The notes under the pieces were generated by a model. It was not told the origin of the DNA and made no database searches. It saw nothing but the letters and a program-made list of their open reading frames with translations. Source: Eurosta solidaginis (Eukaryota > Arthropoda > Insecta > Diptera > Tephritidae). Taken from it: a stretch of 64,000 nucleotides of DNA. Each line of letters begins with the position of its first letter. Position 1 is the stretch's first letter. Below, piece after piece: positions 12,353 to 23,274 of this stretch. The stretch lies in contig NC_090321.1 in NCBI RefSeq assembly GCF_040869045.1, positions 139,243,689-139,307,688 of the forward strand. Direction: 5' to 3'. The translations under genes and the position numbers were made by a program.

Positions 12353-13441
12353 TTATATTTCCGTGCTGCTTGTTGAGGTATTTATAGTTATTATAGTTTC
12401 GTTATTAGTAGTTAAAACGCATATTATGTCATCCACGTATCTAGCATAAAATGACACGCCTAATTTGGACTTCAGCTCCTGTATGTTCTTTTCTTCCAAA
12501 TTTTGCATGAACACTTCCATAAGAATTGCTGATGTGGGGCTTCCCATTCGAAGACCGTTTGTTTGTCTATATATTTTATTGTTGAATTGAAAATAGTTTT
12601 GACGTAAAGTGGTTCTTAGCGTATTTGTGATTTGCATACTTTTCACTTTGTTTTTTGTGTTATGAACTATTGTTGAGCTAACTATGTCCAAAGTCTCCGA
12701 TAGTGGTATAGATGGGTATAAATCTTTTATGTCAAAAGATACCAATTTGCTGTTCCTTGTTGGCTCTACGGTCTCGAGTCCCTCTATTAGTTCTGTTGTG
12801 TTAGCTATTGCATATTCGTTCCTTAGCTCCAGAGTATTTTTCAATATCGTTTTTAAATATTTGGACAGTTTGTAACATGGTGCCAATTTAAAATTAATGA
12901 TGGGCCTCATTGGCGTGTCCGGCTTGTGGATTTTTGGTAGCGCAATCAGTGGAGGAGCCGAAGGGTTTATTTGGACCAATCTATGTGCCATGTTAGAATC
13001 TACTATATTTGTTGCATTTTTTATAGCAAGTTTGATTTGTTTTTGGTATTCATCTGTAGGATCCTCTCTCATTCTACGACATTTCATTTCCTCTATGAGA
13101 TCCTCGGTTTTGGATATATATTGCTCTTTTTCGATTAGCACAGTGGTATTTCCTTTGTCCGCTTTCGTTGTGACAATATTGTTTTTCCTTAGTTTATGCC
13201 GTAGATTCTTTACTGTTTTCTCCTCTGTATTCGGTTTTTGTCCTTCCTGTGCTTTCACCTCCTTTTTTATGATTTCCCTGCACATGTGCCTTGCGTGCTC
13301 CTGTTCTTCCTGTGGTATCAATGATATTGCGATCTCCGCATCTACAATCGCTTGCTCCGTTTTTCTTACTGTATTCTGGTCCATGATATTGTGCTTCAGG
13401 CGCTTTTCGAGGAGTTGTGCCTCTTCCTTGGTAATGGCCAC
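12353..13441 (-). pseudogene. Penelope-like reverse transcriptase domain
   Basis: The 362-codon frame shows the Penelope-type motifs in order: KADKGNTTVLI near residue 93, LPKIHKPDTPMRPI, SFDIKDLYPSIP (first catalytic Asp), LRMGSPTSAILMEVFMQ, and the palm motif YARYVDDIICVL near residue 335. This is more telomerase-like than LTR-type, as expected. The frame breaks just past the palm: homologous coding sequence (EKDGGINYLDLTI) continues in another frame from about 12372, then meets a TAA near 12289. Coding sequence may extend upstream to about 13640. An inactivated copy. Confidence 0.85.
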
Positions 13442-13666
13442 TGTAGTGAGGTTAACGAACTTGTCACGAAACTGGTGAGTGTTTTGGTTTTGGTTACCCT
13501 ATCGTCGTCCTGCCAGCTTGTCCAATTTTCGGTTCAGCGACCTGAATTTCTCTTTTATTTCTCTTTTATTCTTGTTGGCTTCTCTCCTGGGTTCGCCTTT
13601 TTTTCTCCTGTACCGAAAGTCTTCCCATCAAAAGCTGTTGGAAATTCTCGGTTACCTTCCTTATAC

Positions 13667-14290
13667 ACTCAGAAAAAAAATCGTTCTAAAACGAACGAAA
13701 CAAGTTCAAAATTAAGAACATTCGTTGACAAAAGTCTGTTAAGTACGTTTTTTCTTAACTCGCGACCGATGGGCTTGATTTAAGAACGGGTTTTCCGAGC
13801 GCACCGTTCCTCTCTTAAGAACGTTCTGTGCATGTTTTTCGAACGTACTGCGTTCATTTTAAAACATGTTGTGCTTGTTTAAGAACGTTTTCCTCTTGTA
13901 TCAAGAACTATTTGCGCTTGAATGGGGAACGTTTTGGCTTCATTTTAAAAATGCCTCGTGCTTATATTGAGAACGATTTTGGTTCATTTTAAGACCATTT
14001 CAGGTTCATTTTTATAACGTTTTGTGGTTATATGGAGAACGATTTGCTTTCATTCAAGAACATTTGGAGCTTGTATTTAGAACGATTTAGCCTCAATTTA
14101 AGAAAATTTTGAGCTTGTATGGAGAACAATTTCCGTTCATTTCAAGAACGTTTGGAGCTTGTATTTAGAACGATTTAGCCTCAATTTAAGAACATTATGA
14201 GCTTGTATCGAGAATGATTTCCGCTCATTTCAACAACGTTTTGGGCTCACATTGAGATCGATTGGGTTTCAATTTAAGAACGTCTTGTTC
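13667..14290. repeat. Degenerate minisatellite with AAGAACG/AGAACGATTT units
   Basis: About ten imperfect copies of a roughly 58-65-bp unit built from TTAAGAACGTTTTG, GCTTGTAT and AGAACGATTT, starting with CACTCAGAAAAAAA. It abuts the Penelope-like element on its left. No open frame of note. The opening CACTCAGAAAAAAA resembles ends of dispersed repeats in insects, but I cannot assign a family. Confidence 0.6.
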
Positions 14291-15235
14291 CCTAAATAAA
14301 AATGAAAATTCCAAATATTTAAATTTTCTTAATAATTAAAAATTAAAATTATGGATTGCATCAGTTTACTATAAAACGAGCGATATTTGTTTTTTAGTTC
14401 TTAAAATTACATGTTTAAGTGAAATAAAAAATGTTTTATGATTTGCATATATAATTTGTTTATAAATATAATTTTTTTTAGTGGAAACATTGTGGAGATT
14501 TCGGAAAGCTCAAAAACGTTTCGAGTAATTTTTTAGTAATATACATCAAAAAACAGCTATTTAATACCCATTGAATTTGCGTTCAACTAAGTCCAACGTT
14601 ACAATGTTTTAAAAATCGTTCCACATTTCTTTATTTTTTTTACATACATGTATGTAACACATACACAACCTTTCTTTTTAGATGGGAGAAAATTGGTAAT
14701 GCCTTCAGGTGAAATATTCTAAAACTTCATGGAGTTTTTCATACTATTTAAAAGTTGAAATTTGTTGAAATAAAATTCATTGACATTATCGGTGTTTTTA
14801 TTTACATAATTTACTTGAACAAAAAAAGTTTTTTAAAATTAAAAAATCGCCATTAAGTTTAGAAAGAAGATTTATAACTAAAACGAAATGCTATGAATCG
14901 TTAGAACGTATCAATACGACTAATGCTATATTTATAAAATCAGTATATAAACTCGAAGTACTTTTCAAAATACATACATATAGTGAAACAAACAGTAGTA
15001 ATAGTATTTTTAGTTATAAGTCTTTGATTTTGAACAGTTATTTTAATTTTATCAATTAAGATTTTTTCACGTACACAAACAGCTTGTAACCGATAAGTTC
15101 TCTTAAATATACTCAATTCTAAAGTACATTTTCCCATTGTTCATGGGATAAATGTGCATCGGTAAAGTTATAAAGTCATTAATATTTTTTAAATAAAAGG
15201 GGGACTCATGTAACCTTATAAATACATTTTTTCTT
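14291..15235. other. AT-rich unique-looking spacer
   Basis: No recognisable domain, tandem repeat or RNA gene. The one open frame of 65 codons (14940-15137, minus) has no motif and AT-driven composition. I see nothing else in it. Confidence 0.5.
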
Positions 15236-15336
15236 ACATTTAAGAATTTATGAGCTTAACACCGGCTTATAATAATTGAATTTCAATTATTATGTTTTCT
15301 AAGAGAAACTGAAAAGAAAGAAACATTTACTGGCAT

Positions 15337-15387
15337 ATTGCGATGGACCCATTTCGAAAACCGCCAACGTAATCATCATCAGGCAAT
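15337..15387 (-). ncRNA. Hammerhead-ribozyme-like fold, unit 1
   Basis: On minus the order is AUUGC, CUGAUGA, a 20-base arm, GAA, AUGG-GU-CCAU, C, GCAAU. AUUGC pairs with GCAAU (5-bp stem I); AUGG pairs with CCAU across a GU loop (4-bp stem III); the cleavage triplet is AUC, with cutting expected after the base opposite 15342. Stem II can form as GAUUAC/GUUUUC with two central U-U mismatches, after one extra U beside the CUGAUGA box. Core bases C-U-G-A-U-G-A and G-A-A-A are all present. Stem II is the weak point. Activity is untested. Confidence 0.6.
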
Positions 15388-15404
15388 TTTGTAATGTTAT
15401 CAAA

Positions 15405-15480
15405 GGTTTCAACGGGATTCGAACCGTGAATCACATGGTGAAACTGCAGTAGCCTTTAACCATTAGGCCATCCTGCTGGT
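15405..15480 (-). other. tRNA-like pol III promoter segment, unit 1
   Basis: On minus: box A TGGCCTAATGG and perfect box B GGTTCGAATCC at normal spacing. Between them lies TTTCACC, as in the anticodon loop of tRNA-Glu(TTC). Acceptor and T stems do not pair properly, so this is not a working tRNA but a tRNA-derived head of SINE type. Position directly upstream of the hammerhead-like core would place that core in the pol III transcript. Confidence 0.65.
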
Positions 15481-15783
15481 TATTTGTTTTCATGCTTAAT
15501 TCAGTTTTTCTCATTTCTACACTAACAACACAATTGAGAATTTTTCCTCTATATTGATTTGTGTGCCATGTAGATTTGTTTTTGTGAAGTTCTTCTTCGT
15601 TGTGAATGAGAAGCTTTGTAAACTCGGGCTCAGTTGTACATATTTATATATGTTTGTTTAATGGTGTGTTCAGTTTATACTTACATTTAAGAATCCATGA
15701 GCTTAACACCGGATTATAATAATTGAATTTCAATTATTATGTTTTCTAAGAGAAACTGAAAAGAAAGGAACATTTACTGGCAT

Positions 15784-15834
15784 ATTGCGATGGACCCATT
15801 TCGAAAACCGCCAACGTAATCATCATCAGACAAT
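15784..15834 (-). ncRNA. Hammerhead-ribozyme-like fold, unit 2
   Basis: Same fold as in unit 1, 447 bases away. The one difference inside the paired regions turns the last base of AUUGC to U, giving AUUGU; it still pairs with GCAAU through a G-U wobble. Core boxes, stem III AUGG/CCAU and the AUC triplet are unchanged. Confidence 0.6.
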
Positions 15835-15850
15835 TTTGTAATGTTATCAA

Positions 15851-15927
15851 AGGTTTCACCGGGATTCGAACCGTGAATCACATGGTGAAACTGCAGTAGC
15901 CTTTAACCACTAGGCCATCCTGCTGGT
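15851..15927 (-). other. tRNA-like pol III promoter segment, unit 2
   Basis: Box A TGGCCTAGTGG and box B GGTTCGAATCC on minus, closer to a canonical tRNA box A than unit 1. An inverted pair GTTTCACC/GGTGAAAC spans from the loop region to the 3' side, an alternative fold not seen in real tRNAs. Confidence 0.65.
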
Positions 15928-16363
15928 ATTTGTTTTCATGCTTAATTCAGTTTTTCTCATTTCTACACTAACAACACAATTGAGAATTTTGTCTCTATAT
16001 TGATTTGTGTGCCATGTAGATTTGTTTTTGTGAAGTTCTTCTTCATTGCGAATGAGAAGCTTTGTAAACTCGGGCTCAGTTGTACATATTTATGTATGTT
16101 TATTTAATGTTGTGTTCAGTTTATACTTACATTTAAGAACTCATGAGCTTAACACCGGCTTATAATAATTGAATTTCAATTATTATGTTTTCTAAGAAAA
16201 ACTGAAAAGAAAGAAACATTTAATTTGTATAACAATCAAAAAGTTTTGTTTGCCAATAATACAGCTGATAAACAATTAAGTTTATCAAGAATATTACTAG
16301 GTGCGTTCATATAACAGCGTGTGTAAATGTATATAATTTTACAACTTATAAGTTTATATGCTT

Positions 16364-17565
16364 TCACGAGCCCCCCTTAAGGCTATCTTTAATAGATCCA
16401 ACTTCGTAACATTGTAAATGTTGATTAAGCTCTTTTACGTCAATTTTATAGCAGAGCACATACACATTACTGCTCTGAATAATAAAAAAGTTTATCTTAT
16501 ATAGTTCAATATGCACATTATTAGAAGCTAAATAATAGTTAGTTTTGTATCGAGTTCCTTTAAACAATATTTCATAACTTATTTCACAGTTTTCAAAATC
16601 AATGTTAATGGTTGTTTGTACATTGCGAAAATATTCTTCTTTAATTAAATTAACAAAAACCAAAGATTTAATACTGAAAGTAGTTAAAAAAGCCATTTTC
16701 ATGGGTCAACAAAAAGTGAGCAAATTTCATAACAGTCTTAATAGCCAGAGAGTGAGAAGGATTTTTTCTCGAGTTCGTATTATTAAGATATGCTTTGGCT
16801 TTTTTGTGTTTTGCTTCAAAACGCATACACCACATATATTTAAGAGGCCCACACCTCCTTATAGCAGAACTATAATGAACAAGAAATCGTGTTTAGGCTT
16901 CAAAGGACCATATATATTTATATACATTAAATGATGCTGCTTTACAAAAAGCTCTAAACTACTCAGGTATTTGGAATTAAAGCTCGATTTTGAAAGTATT
17001 TCAATAATTTTCAACAGTATTACTAACAGCTGCCAATGCCTATTATTTTCAGGGATAAGGTCACCTATCATAAGGGGTAAAAAATTAACAAAACACATCG
17101 TTTCACTAGCAGACATTTTTAAATTGAATGCTTTAAGTCTTGAATAACTTAAAGATATGGAGTTGTTACCCATTTCAATTTCTCCAAAGGGGAAGAGAGC
17201 TTTTCTATTGTTTACATCATTTAGAGCTATAACGTTATCATTTATTAAAGCAAGTAAAACATTACAGATATCGTATTTGCATACACCTTCGTAGATGTCG
17301 TGCATAATATCAAAACAAATGTTATCTTCTACATGGAAGCTATATATTTCAAATTATCTGTTTGTAGGTAGGTATGCATCGTCGAAACTGCTTGCATATC
17401 GTCGTCCCCTTGCCAGAAACATAAATATGCATTTTTTTTTGTGCTATCTACGAATAAGCCTTACCAATTCTGGAGCTCTTGCGTGAGACAGCTTGGACCA
17501 AGCTAATAAAAATGCATAGCTTCCTAGTTCTTTTAGTTCACTTTGACGCATGTGGAAGGTCTTTT
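16364..17565 (-). pseudogene. Transposon-derived MHDI-EGV/LKMSASE protein, C-terminal half
   Basis: On minus from 17565: a segment with SELKELGSYAFLLAWSKL and HARAPEL ends at a GTAAGG splice donor (about 17468). The next exon begins near 17305 with MHDIYEGVCKYD and contains LKMSASETMCFVNFLPLMIG and LKPKH. One frameshift near 16885 is followed by HYSSAIRRCGPLKYMW and RFEAKHKKAKAYL, then a last stretch ending at 16364. These motifs belong to a protein family common in insects and cnidarians that resembles the transposase region of CACTA-like elements; I recognise the motifs but cannot fix the superfamily. The upstream half is at 23497-24851, separated by an LTR element. The frameshift makes it a pseudogene. 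Confidence 0.6.
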
Positions 17566-17924
17566 TGTAGTATCGCGTGGAGTTCACCCCATTCCAAACA
17601 CGCTTAACATTACAAACGCTCGTTCACTGACCCAGGTAACTACCATAAGTTCATTCGCTTTCACTAAGTCACCTAATGCATCAAGTAGGAATCATATTGA
17701 CAATATGTAGGTCAATACAATAATTCGCTGATAAAGCATTTTTTACTATTGAGTTATGCACCTCTTGTATGTAATTATTAATGTAAGAATGTATATATGT
17801 ATAGGTTAAGAACTTTTGTATAAAATAGAAAGTATTCACGAATAAAGGGAATTCTGATGCCTGCGCTGTGCATTGGCGCTACTGAACTTATACTTTTGTT
17901 TAACTTTACTATCAAAAAACTACA
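17566..17924 (+). repeat. 5' LTR of the membrane-ORF element
   Basis: 359 bases, TGTAGTATCGCG to ATCAAAAAACTACA. It keeps an AATAAA signal near 17853 in a stretch of about 150 bases (around 17730-17880) that the 3' LTR lacks. The 3' LTR has about 23 bases not found here. LTRs are otherwise alike but carry several substitutions, so this is an older insertion than the gypsy element at 27855. Confidence 0.8.
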
Positions 17925-17940
17925 TGGCGATCCTGCCAGT
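17925..17940 (+). other. Primer-binding site
   Basis: TGGCGATCCTGCCAGT directly after the LTR end ACTACA. TGG opens most tRNA-primed sites (complement of the tRNA CCA end). I cannot name the tRNA with certainty. Confidence 0.7.
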
Positions 17941-18237
17941 CTAGATCAGAATTAGGAAAACTGCTAAAGATCTAGCTAGTCAGAGGAACCTATCGGAAAG
18001 CAGGATTCAACTCACCACATCCTGCCAGTCTAGATCAGAATTAGCAAAACTGCTAAAGATCTAGCTGGTCAGAGGAACCTATCGGAAAGCAGGATTCAAT
18101 TCACCACATCCTGCCAGTATAGATTAAAATCTGCAAAACTGCAAAAAAATAATCTAACTGAACAGAGATCCTGCCAGTACAGATTAAAATCTGCAAAACT
18201 GCAAAAAATAATCTAACTGAACAGAGATCCTGCTAGT
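17925..18237 (+). repeat. Leader repeats, each starting with the primer-site core
   Basis: The core ATCCTGCCAGT recurs at about 17930, 18019, 18108 and 18168, and as ATCCTGCTAGT at 18227. The first two intervals are 89 bases, the next two about 60; the units share TCTAGATCAGAATTAG or AGATTAAAATCTGCAAAACTG. The array thus has two unit types with a common primer-site head. Confidence 0.8.
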
Positions 18238-19394
18238 TTAACAAGTTTCTTTTAAAGTATAAAAATAAGGGCCACAAACTGGCTAGAGGATATTCCACAA
18301 ATAATGGTATAACTCACAAATAATTTAAACAAACGCAAAGTATTGGAAGCTAGAGATTGATGGATTAACCTAGACAAACAAGGCGACCAAATCCTTTTTC
18401 AACAGCAGCAACAACAATAAATGGCAGCACATTACTTTAGCAACATAATTGATGGTATATAAAATGAAATTTGTGATGCATAAGGAAGTGGAATATTGAT
18501 GGCAAATTATGACTAGCGGCATAGTTGGGAATACATTAGCAGACATCAACATAAACATATTATCTAATCTTGTACATGGCCAGACATTACCAGACATGAA
18601 GAAAAACTGGTAGCAAGTTGGACATAATTAATATAAGTATATTTTAATCTTTAGAAATAACTTGAGCGGCCCTGTGACGCTTATGGCAAAAATTCAAATT
18701 TTTGCCCAAGATTTTTTTTTATAAATATGGTAGGTTAACAAATTTCTTTTTACAAAAAGTTTGAAAATGTCACAAACTAAACCGAAAAGTAGAAAAAAAA
18801 GAAGCATAAAATATAATTTTAAACAATACTCTGTAAAATAAATTCAAAATTAAATTAATTTCAATTTTAATGAAACTAGAAATGTCAAAAATATTAAATT
18901 TAAAAATAATTTTTTTGTAAATTAAAATGCCTTATTGAAAAATTTTTATCATTGAAAATTGCATAACATATTTTGAATTGGAATAAATATATATATGAAA
19001 ATGCGAAAAAAAATGTTTAACAAATTTTTCCATTAAGAACAAATATTTTTTTAGCCCTTAATATTGTTAACTAAACATACAAGTAAAATTAGACAAAAGA
19101 AAATAAAATTAATTTGAAAAAATAAAATTAGAAATTTTTTTTAAGGAAAAATTTTAAATATCTAAATTAGATATGAAAAAAAAATTTTAAGTAAAACAAA
19201 TATTACAATTTTAAAAATAAATTGTTAAAATACCTATTAATTAAATAAGGTAAATTTATTAAAAATTAATGAAGGACAAGAGTAAAATGCAAATGTTTGA
19301 ATAAATATTAAAGCTTAAACTAGCAAACTTTTTTTCCCCCAAGGAATCAGCAATAAATTTTTATTTTCCCTTGAATTTCCTATCTTAAATTGAA
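18238..19394 (+). other. AT-rich untranslated leader of the LTR element
   Basis: Very AT-rich, full of A and T runs, stop codons in all frames. I see no gene or structured motif. Confidence 0.6.
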
Positions 19395-19673
19395 ATGGCC
19401 TGGTTGACAAAGATAGCACACGGCATAATGATAGCATTGGCCGGTTATGAATTAGGGAGAGGAAACTCAGAAAATTCAGTAACAGAGAATAGAATTGTAA
19501 AATATGAGCCACCAGACCAACTAGACACAAAAATTACCCCAAAAATTCCAGATGTTTGGCTAGGCACAATGATTTGCGTAGTCGGGCTATTAGTCATCGT
19601 AATAGCCACTATAATAAAAAACTGTATGAAAATTAAATATTGGCAATTGAAAAATGCTCAAGCACGCATTTAA
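19395..19673 (+). CDS. Small single-pass membrane protein of the LTR element
   Basis: 92 residues from an ATG in a sparse AT-rich region. The first 18 residues (MAWLTKIAHGIMIALAGY) form a hydrophobic or amphipathic start. Residues 20-53 are polar with several acidic residues and a proline-rich DQLDTKITPKIP. Residues about 54-74 (VWLGTMICVVGLLVIVIATI) form a clear transmembrane helix, and the tail (KNCMKIKYWQLKNAQARI) is basic. That topology resembles small viral membrane proteins or viroporins, but I recognise no family. It is the only credible ORF of its element. No splice site or internal stop is needed. Function unknown. Confidence 0.55.
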   Translation: MAWLTKIAHGIMIALAGYELGRGNSENSVTENRIVKYEPPDQLDTKITPKIPDVWLGTMICVVGLLVIVIATIIKNCMKIKYWQLKNAQARI

Positions 19674-20290
19674 TATTCAAAGTACTTTAAACTTTCTACC
19701 CTAAACCCCTTTTAAAACCTAACCCAAAGCTGAGGAAGAGCATCAAATAAGTATAATAATAACTCTGAAGATTTCCCAATCAACAGTAAAGGCAGACTCA
19801 TTAACCCTGCCAAAATTTAATAGCAAATCAAAATTTGCATAATTCGTTTGAATGTTCATGAAGCAATAAGAACTGCTAGGACAGTGGAAATAAGCAAAAT
19901 CTAATAACGAAAAAAAATATACAAAAATTTTACAACCAGCCAATATTAAAAGCACAAAGTGAACCGATACATATAAAAAGCGCTATATAAATTTGCAGCA
20001 ATAAGACATGTCGCGCTCGTTTTCATTTTAGGATAGAAAAATGGTAGCGTAGGAAATACATGAAACCTGATTGTACATGATAAAATTGACTTAGGACAAT
20101 TACTTATCAGGCTGTACACACGTTGTACAAATGCCGCCAATACAGGACTTGGTATTTATAAGGAAAACACAGTTGTCCGTCCTGAGGGACAAATTGGTGG
20201 AAAATTATTGATTATTTACTCGAGTAGGCAAATTTAAAATAATAATTGATAGTTCCCTAAGATCAAATAAATGCACTAACCGAAAAGGTT
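19674..20290 (+). other. Noncoding internal region of the LTR element
   Basis: AT-rich, with only short minus-strand frames (19743-19955, 19946-20140) that lack any motif. Nothing recognised. Confidence 0.5.
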
Positions 20291-22018
20291 TGTAGCGTTA
20301 AAATAACGTTACCACCTGTTTTTCCTTATTCACTTAAACCTGAACCTCCCTGTACTTATTTTCCTATAACATAGCCAACAACCACTTGTACTTATTCTTT
20401 TATAGCATAGTCAACAACCACTGATAGCAAACCAATGAAAATCACAATAATGGTGTTTTGACTTCTCAACCAGTTCGCGGCACCACCCATATAAACATTG
20501 AATTTGCATTTTTGCAATTCAGTCCTCGCAGGTGAGCCAGCGGGAGTGGATGTATTTTTTAAGACATACTTTTCCCTCCTGCTAGCTAGCTGAGTGGAAG
20601 GGGCGCCGTCATGGCACGGGTCACCCTTCACTTAGGTAAGGACTACGGGGAGGATGCCTTGTGCTACTTTGCCCCCCGCGCCCTCCTAGGTGTTGAGTGG
20701 CCCGACGCCTTCATGGCCATTTAACCCCTTCCCTCAGTTCTATCTTAGGCTGGCTGAGTGGAAGGGGCGCTGCCATGGCGAGGGTCACCCTTCACTTGGG
20801 TAAGGACGACGGGGAGGATGCCTTGTGCTACTTTGCCCCCCGCGCCCTCCTAGGTGTTGTGCGGCCCGATGCCCACATGACCATTCCACCCCTTCCCCTC
20901 AGCACTGGTTTCGGCCGTGAGCCGATGCGTGCGTACAGGGGCTACCGCTGTGCCGTTAAGGTGCACTTCCCCTCCGCCCACGGGTCGACCCACGGTGTAT
21001 CGGCTGGTACAACCCCGCCCCCTTACTCACCTTCTACTAGTGTGCAAGTAGTGAGGCGGGGGCGTCCAGCGGTGAATCCAGCACTAACGAGTCCTCGCAG
21101 TCTCTTCCCCAGGTGACCGACCGGCCTACTATCGATTCTGCCGAAGACTGCCGATCAATCCGATACCGTCAACCGACCCCGTCCGGAACGAGCCACCGCT
21201 GTCCAGGTAAACCCCATCGCCAGCCTACTTCCCCTCTCACCACGGCCCTGGTACGCGCTCCGTAGCCCACCGCCGCAGCCGTCGCCCCTCTGGTGCCGCT
21301 GCTGCTTCCATCCCGCCTGTGCTACGCCGACCGTTGGCCGTCCGCCATACTACCGCCGTGCCCATCCTGCCTTGCTGGAGCCGACGCTGCCACACCGACC
21401 GTTGGCTGTCCGCCATCCTACCGCCGTTAAGCCGCTGCATCCGTCACGCCGCTGCTACGACGACCATTGACCGTGCACCATCCCACCGCCATGAAGCCGC
21501 TGCATCCGTCACGCCGCTGCTACGACGACCGTTGGCCGCTTGTCATCCTACCGCCGTTCTGGTGCCGCCGCTGCTACACCAACCGCTGGCCGCTTGCCAT
21601 CCTAGCGCCGTTAAGCCGCTGCATCCTTCGCGGCGCTTCTACAACGACCGTCGGCCATCTGCCGTCCCACCGCCGTTAAGCCGCTGCATGCGTCCCGCCG
21701 CTGCTACGACGACCGTTGGCCGTCCGCCATCCTACCGCCGTTAAGCCGCTGCTTCCGTACCGCCGTACCAATCCGCCCGTTACCCGACCGTTCAGCCGTC
21801 CTACCTAACCTCCTCTATTCCAACGACCGTTATCCGCCGCTCCGCCCCCTCGCCATCTTGCGACGGAAAGCTGCTGCCCGTCTAATATCCCCAGCCGTGT
21901 GTGCGTGTGTTCGTAACACATAAATATTGTGTATTTATTCAGTAGGGGTTTGTGGGACCTTTACTCGACTCTGGATTGACTGAGCGTTACCACAGCCTTA
22001 GACAAAACCCACCTCATA
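20291..22018 (+). mobile_element. Solo LTR of the GC-rich gypsy family, nested
   Basis: Begins TGTAGCGTT and ends CCCACCTCATA, matching in reverse the LTRs at 27855-29647 and 34873-36729 (for example the segments around the CAACCAGTT...ATATAAACATTG block and the final ATTTATTCAGTAGGGG region). Both sides carry AGGTT (20286-20290, 22019-22023), a likely target-site duplication of 4-5 bases. It has its own set of CCGCCGTTAAGCCGCTGCAT tandem units (about 21300-21800) and differs from the other LTRs at many sites, so it is older. The long open frames in it (20697-21116, 21319-21744) follow from GC-rich repeats and are not genes. Confidence 0.8.
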
Positions 22019-23274
22019 AGGTTGTGCATGTGACTAATCCCGGAATAAAAATAAAAATAATTCTTCATAAAAGTCATGACGATTTTGTCTTGGTGGCCGC
22101 CGCAGAAATCGTATGACAAATAAGATCAAAGAAGTTGCTGGAAAATAGAAAAATAGGGAAAATAAGAAAAATAAATTAAAAGATAGCAGAATTTTTGCAT
22201 CCACTGTAACTTACTTTTACCCTCCTACCAATACATAGCTACCCCGCTCTTCCGTCAGCAACCCCTTATTTGTATATGTAATTAGTTACATATTTAACTA
22301 AATAATATGAAAAAAAATCAAGTGAAATTTTTTTTTTGCTTAATAGGAATAATATGTGGAATCAGTTTAAGAAAATAAAATAAATACAAACATTTATTGG
22401 CCCGGGTTCACCCAGGAAAACCTCGCTTTTTAAAGAGGTCATAATTTTATATAATAGGAAAAACATTTTTTCTTTAACCCCCGGTGGAATAGAAAATATT
22501 TTTACTCTAACCTTCGGTAGAATAAGAGACTTAACTAATACAGGAAAGAAGAATAGGCTTAAACACATTTAAGATATCTCTTGATAACTTAAAGGAAATA
22601 ATCTTACAATAAACACTCCAATTTACTCAGTTATTTAATAATAATTTGTATCTAAGAAATTGAAAACAAAATTTTTTTTTCTCAGCTTCATATTTGTATA
22701 TAAATATTAGAAAATAATTTCTAGAAGACAAGCGGATTTTAAGTGGGTGCACACATTTAAAATCCGACTGTGTAATAAGTCAAATAAGTAAAATAAGTAA
22801 AATACCACTTAATACAAAACATTATTCATAATCACAAGCACATAACCATACAAATGCACATATATATGATACTCCAAAAAAAGGCACAAACAAAAGGACA
22901 ATAGAAAAAAGATTTGTCACACAAAAAAAAAAACAAACATTTACAAAATTACTCATTATAGTAAATACACAAAAAAATAGATAAAATCAGCTTATTATGA
23001 AAAAGCGAGAATGAGCATAACGGGCACTGTACGTAAAGCAAATGCAAACGAATAAAAGCAAAAAGAAAATATACCTACACATAATATCAAGTTACCACAA
23101 TGACATAAATTACAACTGAATGCAAAAAAAAAATTTTTATTTGGTCACACCAAGCAAGTTGACTGGGTCATTCAACGAAAAATGAAACTACACGGCACAC
23201 TCATCACAGTGACATTGGAGTGACCGTCTATAATTAAGCAGAAAATTATATACGCTCACTTAAAAGGCCGATGG
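22019..23274 (+). other. 3' noncoding part of the LTR element
   Basis: AT-rich, with A runs and CA-rich stretches. No gene. The usual polypurine tract before the 3' LTR is poor (AAAAGGCCGATGG, about 23262-23274). Confidence 0.5.

Larger units (their letters stand above)
11160..13660 (-). mobile_element. Penelope-like retroelement, degenerate
   Basis: On the minus strand the order is reverse transcriptase (13441-12353) then GIY-YIG endonuclease (12004-11573), the diagnostic order of endonuclease-bearing Penelope-like elements. A hammerhead-like motif follows at 11178-11214. A plausible coding extension runs upstream to about 13640. The 5' end is lost against the AAGAACG repeat. Several frame disruptions separate the two domains, so the copy is inactive. 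I cannot define target-site duplications or terminal repeats. Confidence 0.85.
15236..16226 (-). repeat. 446/447-bp tandem repeat with tRNA-like and hammerhead-like modules
   Basis: Units begin ACATTTAAGAA at 15236, 15683 and 16129, so two complete units (447 and 446 bases) and a third that diverges after about 100 bases. Units 1 and 2 are nearly identical. Read on minus, each complete unit has a tRNA-like segment with pol III boxes A and B and, about 20 bases downstream, a hammerhead-like core. A perfect AT palindrome (AATTGAAATTCAATT) sits near each unit end. No protein coding seen. Tandem arrangement plus a ribozyme per unit is the hallmark of retrozymes and hammerhead satellites; assignment to them is inference. 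Confidence 0.75.

Noticed and set aside
15405..15480. A functional tRNA gene (Glu-like TTC loop)
   Set aside because: Boxes A and B are good but acceptor and T stems do not pair and the segment is tandemly repeated; better read as a tRNA-derived promoter.
20697..21744. Long overlapping open frames rich in Arg/His/Pro/Ala in GC-rich DNA
   Set aside because: They lie within the solo LTR and follow from GC-rich tandem units; frames on both strands are equally open and have no domain.
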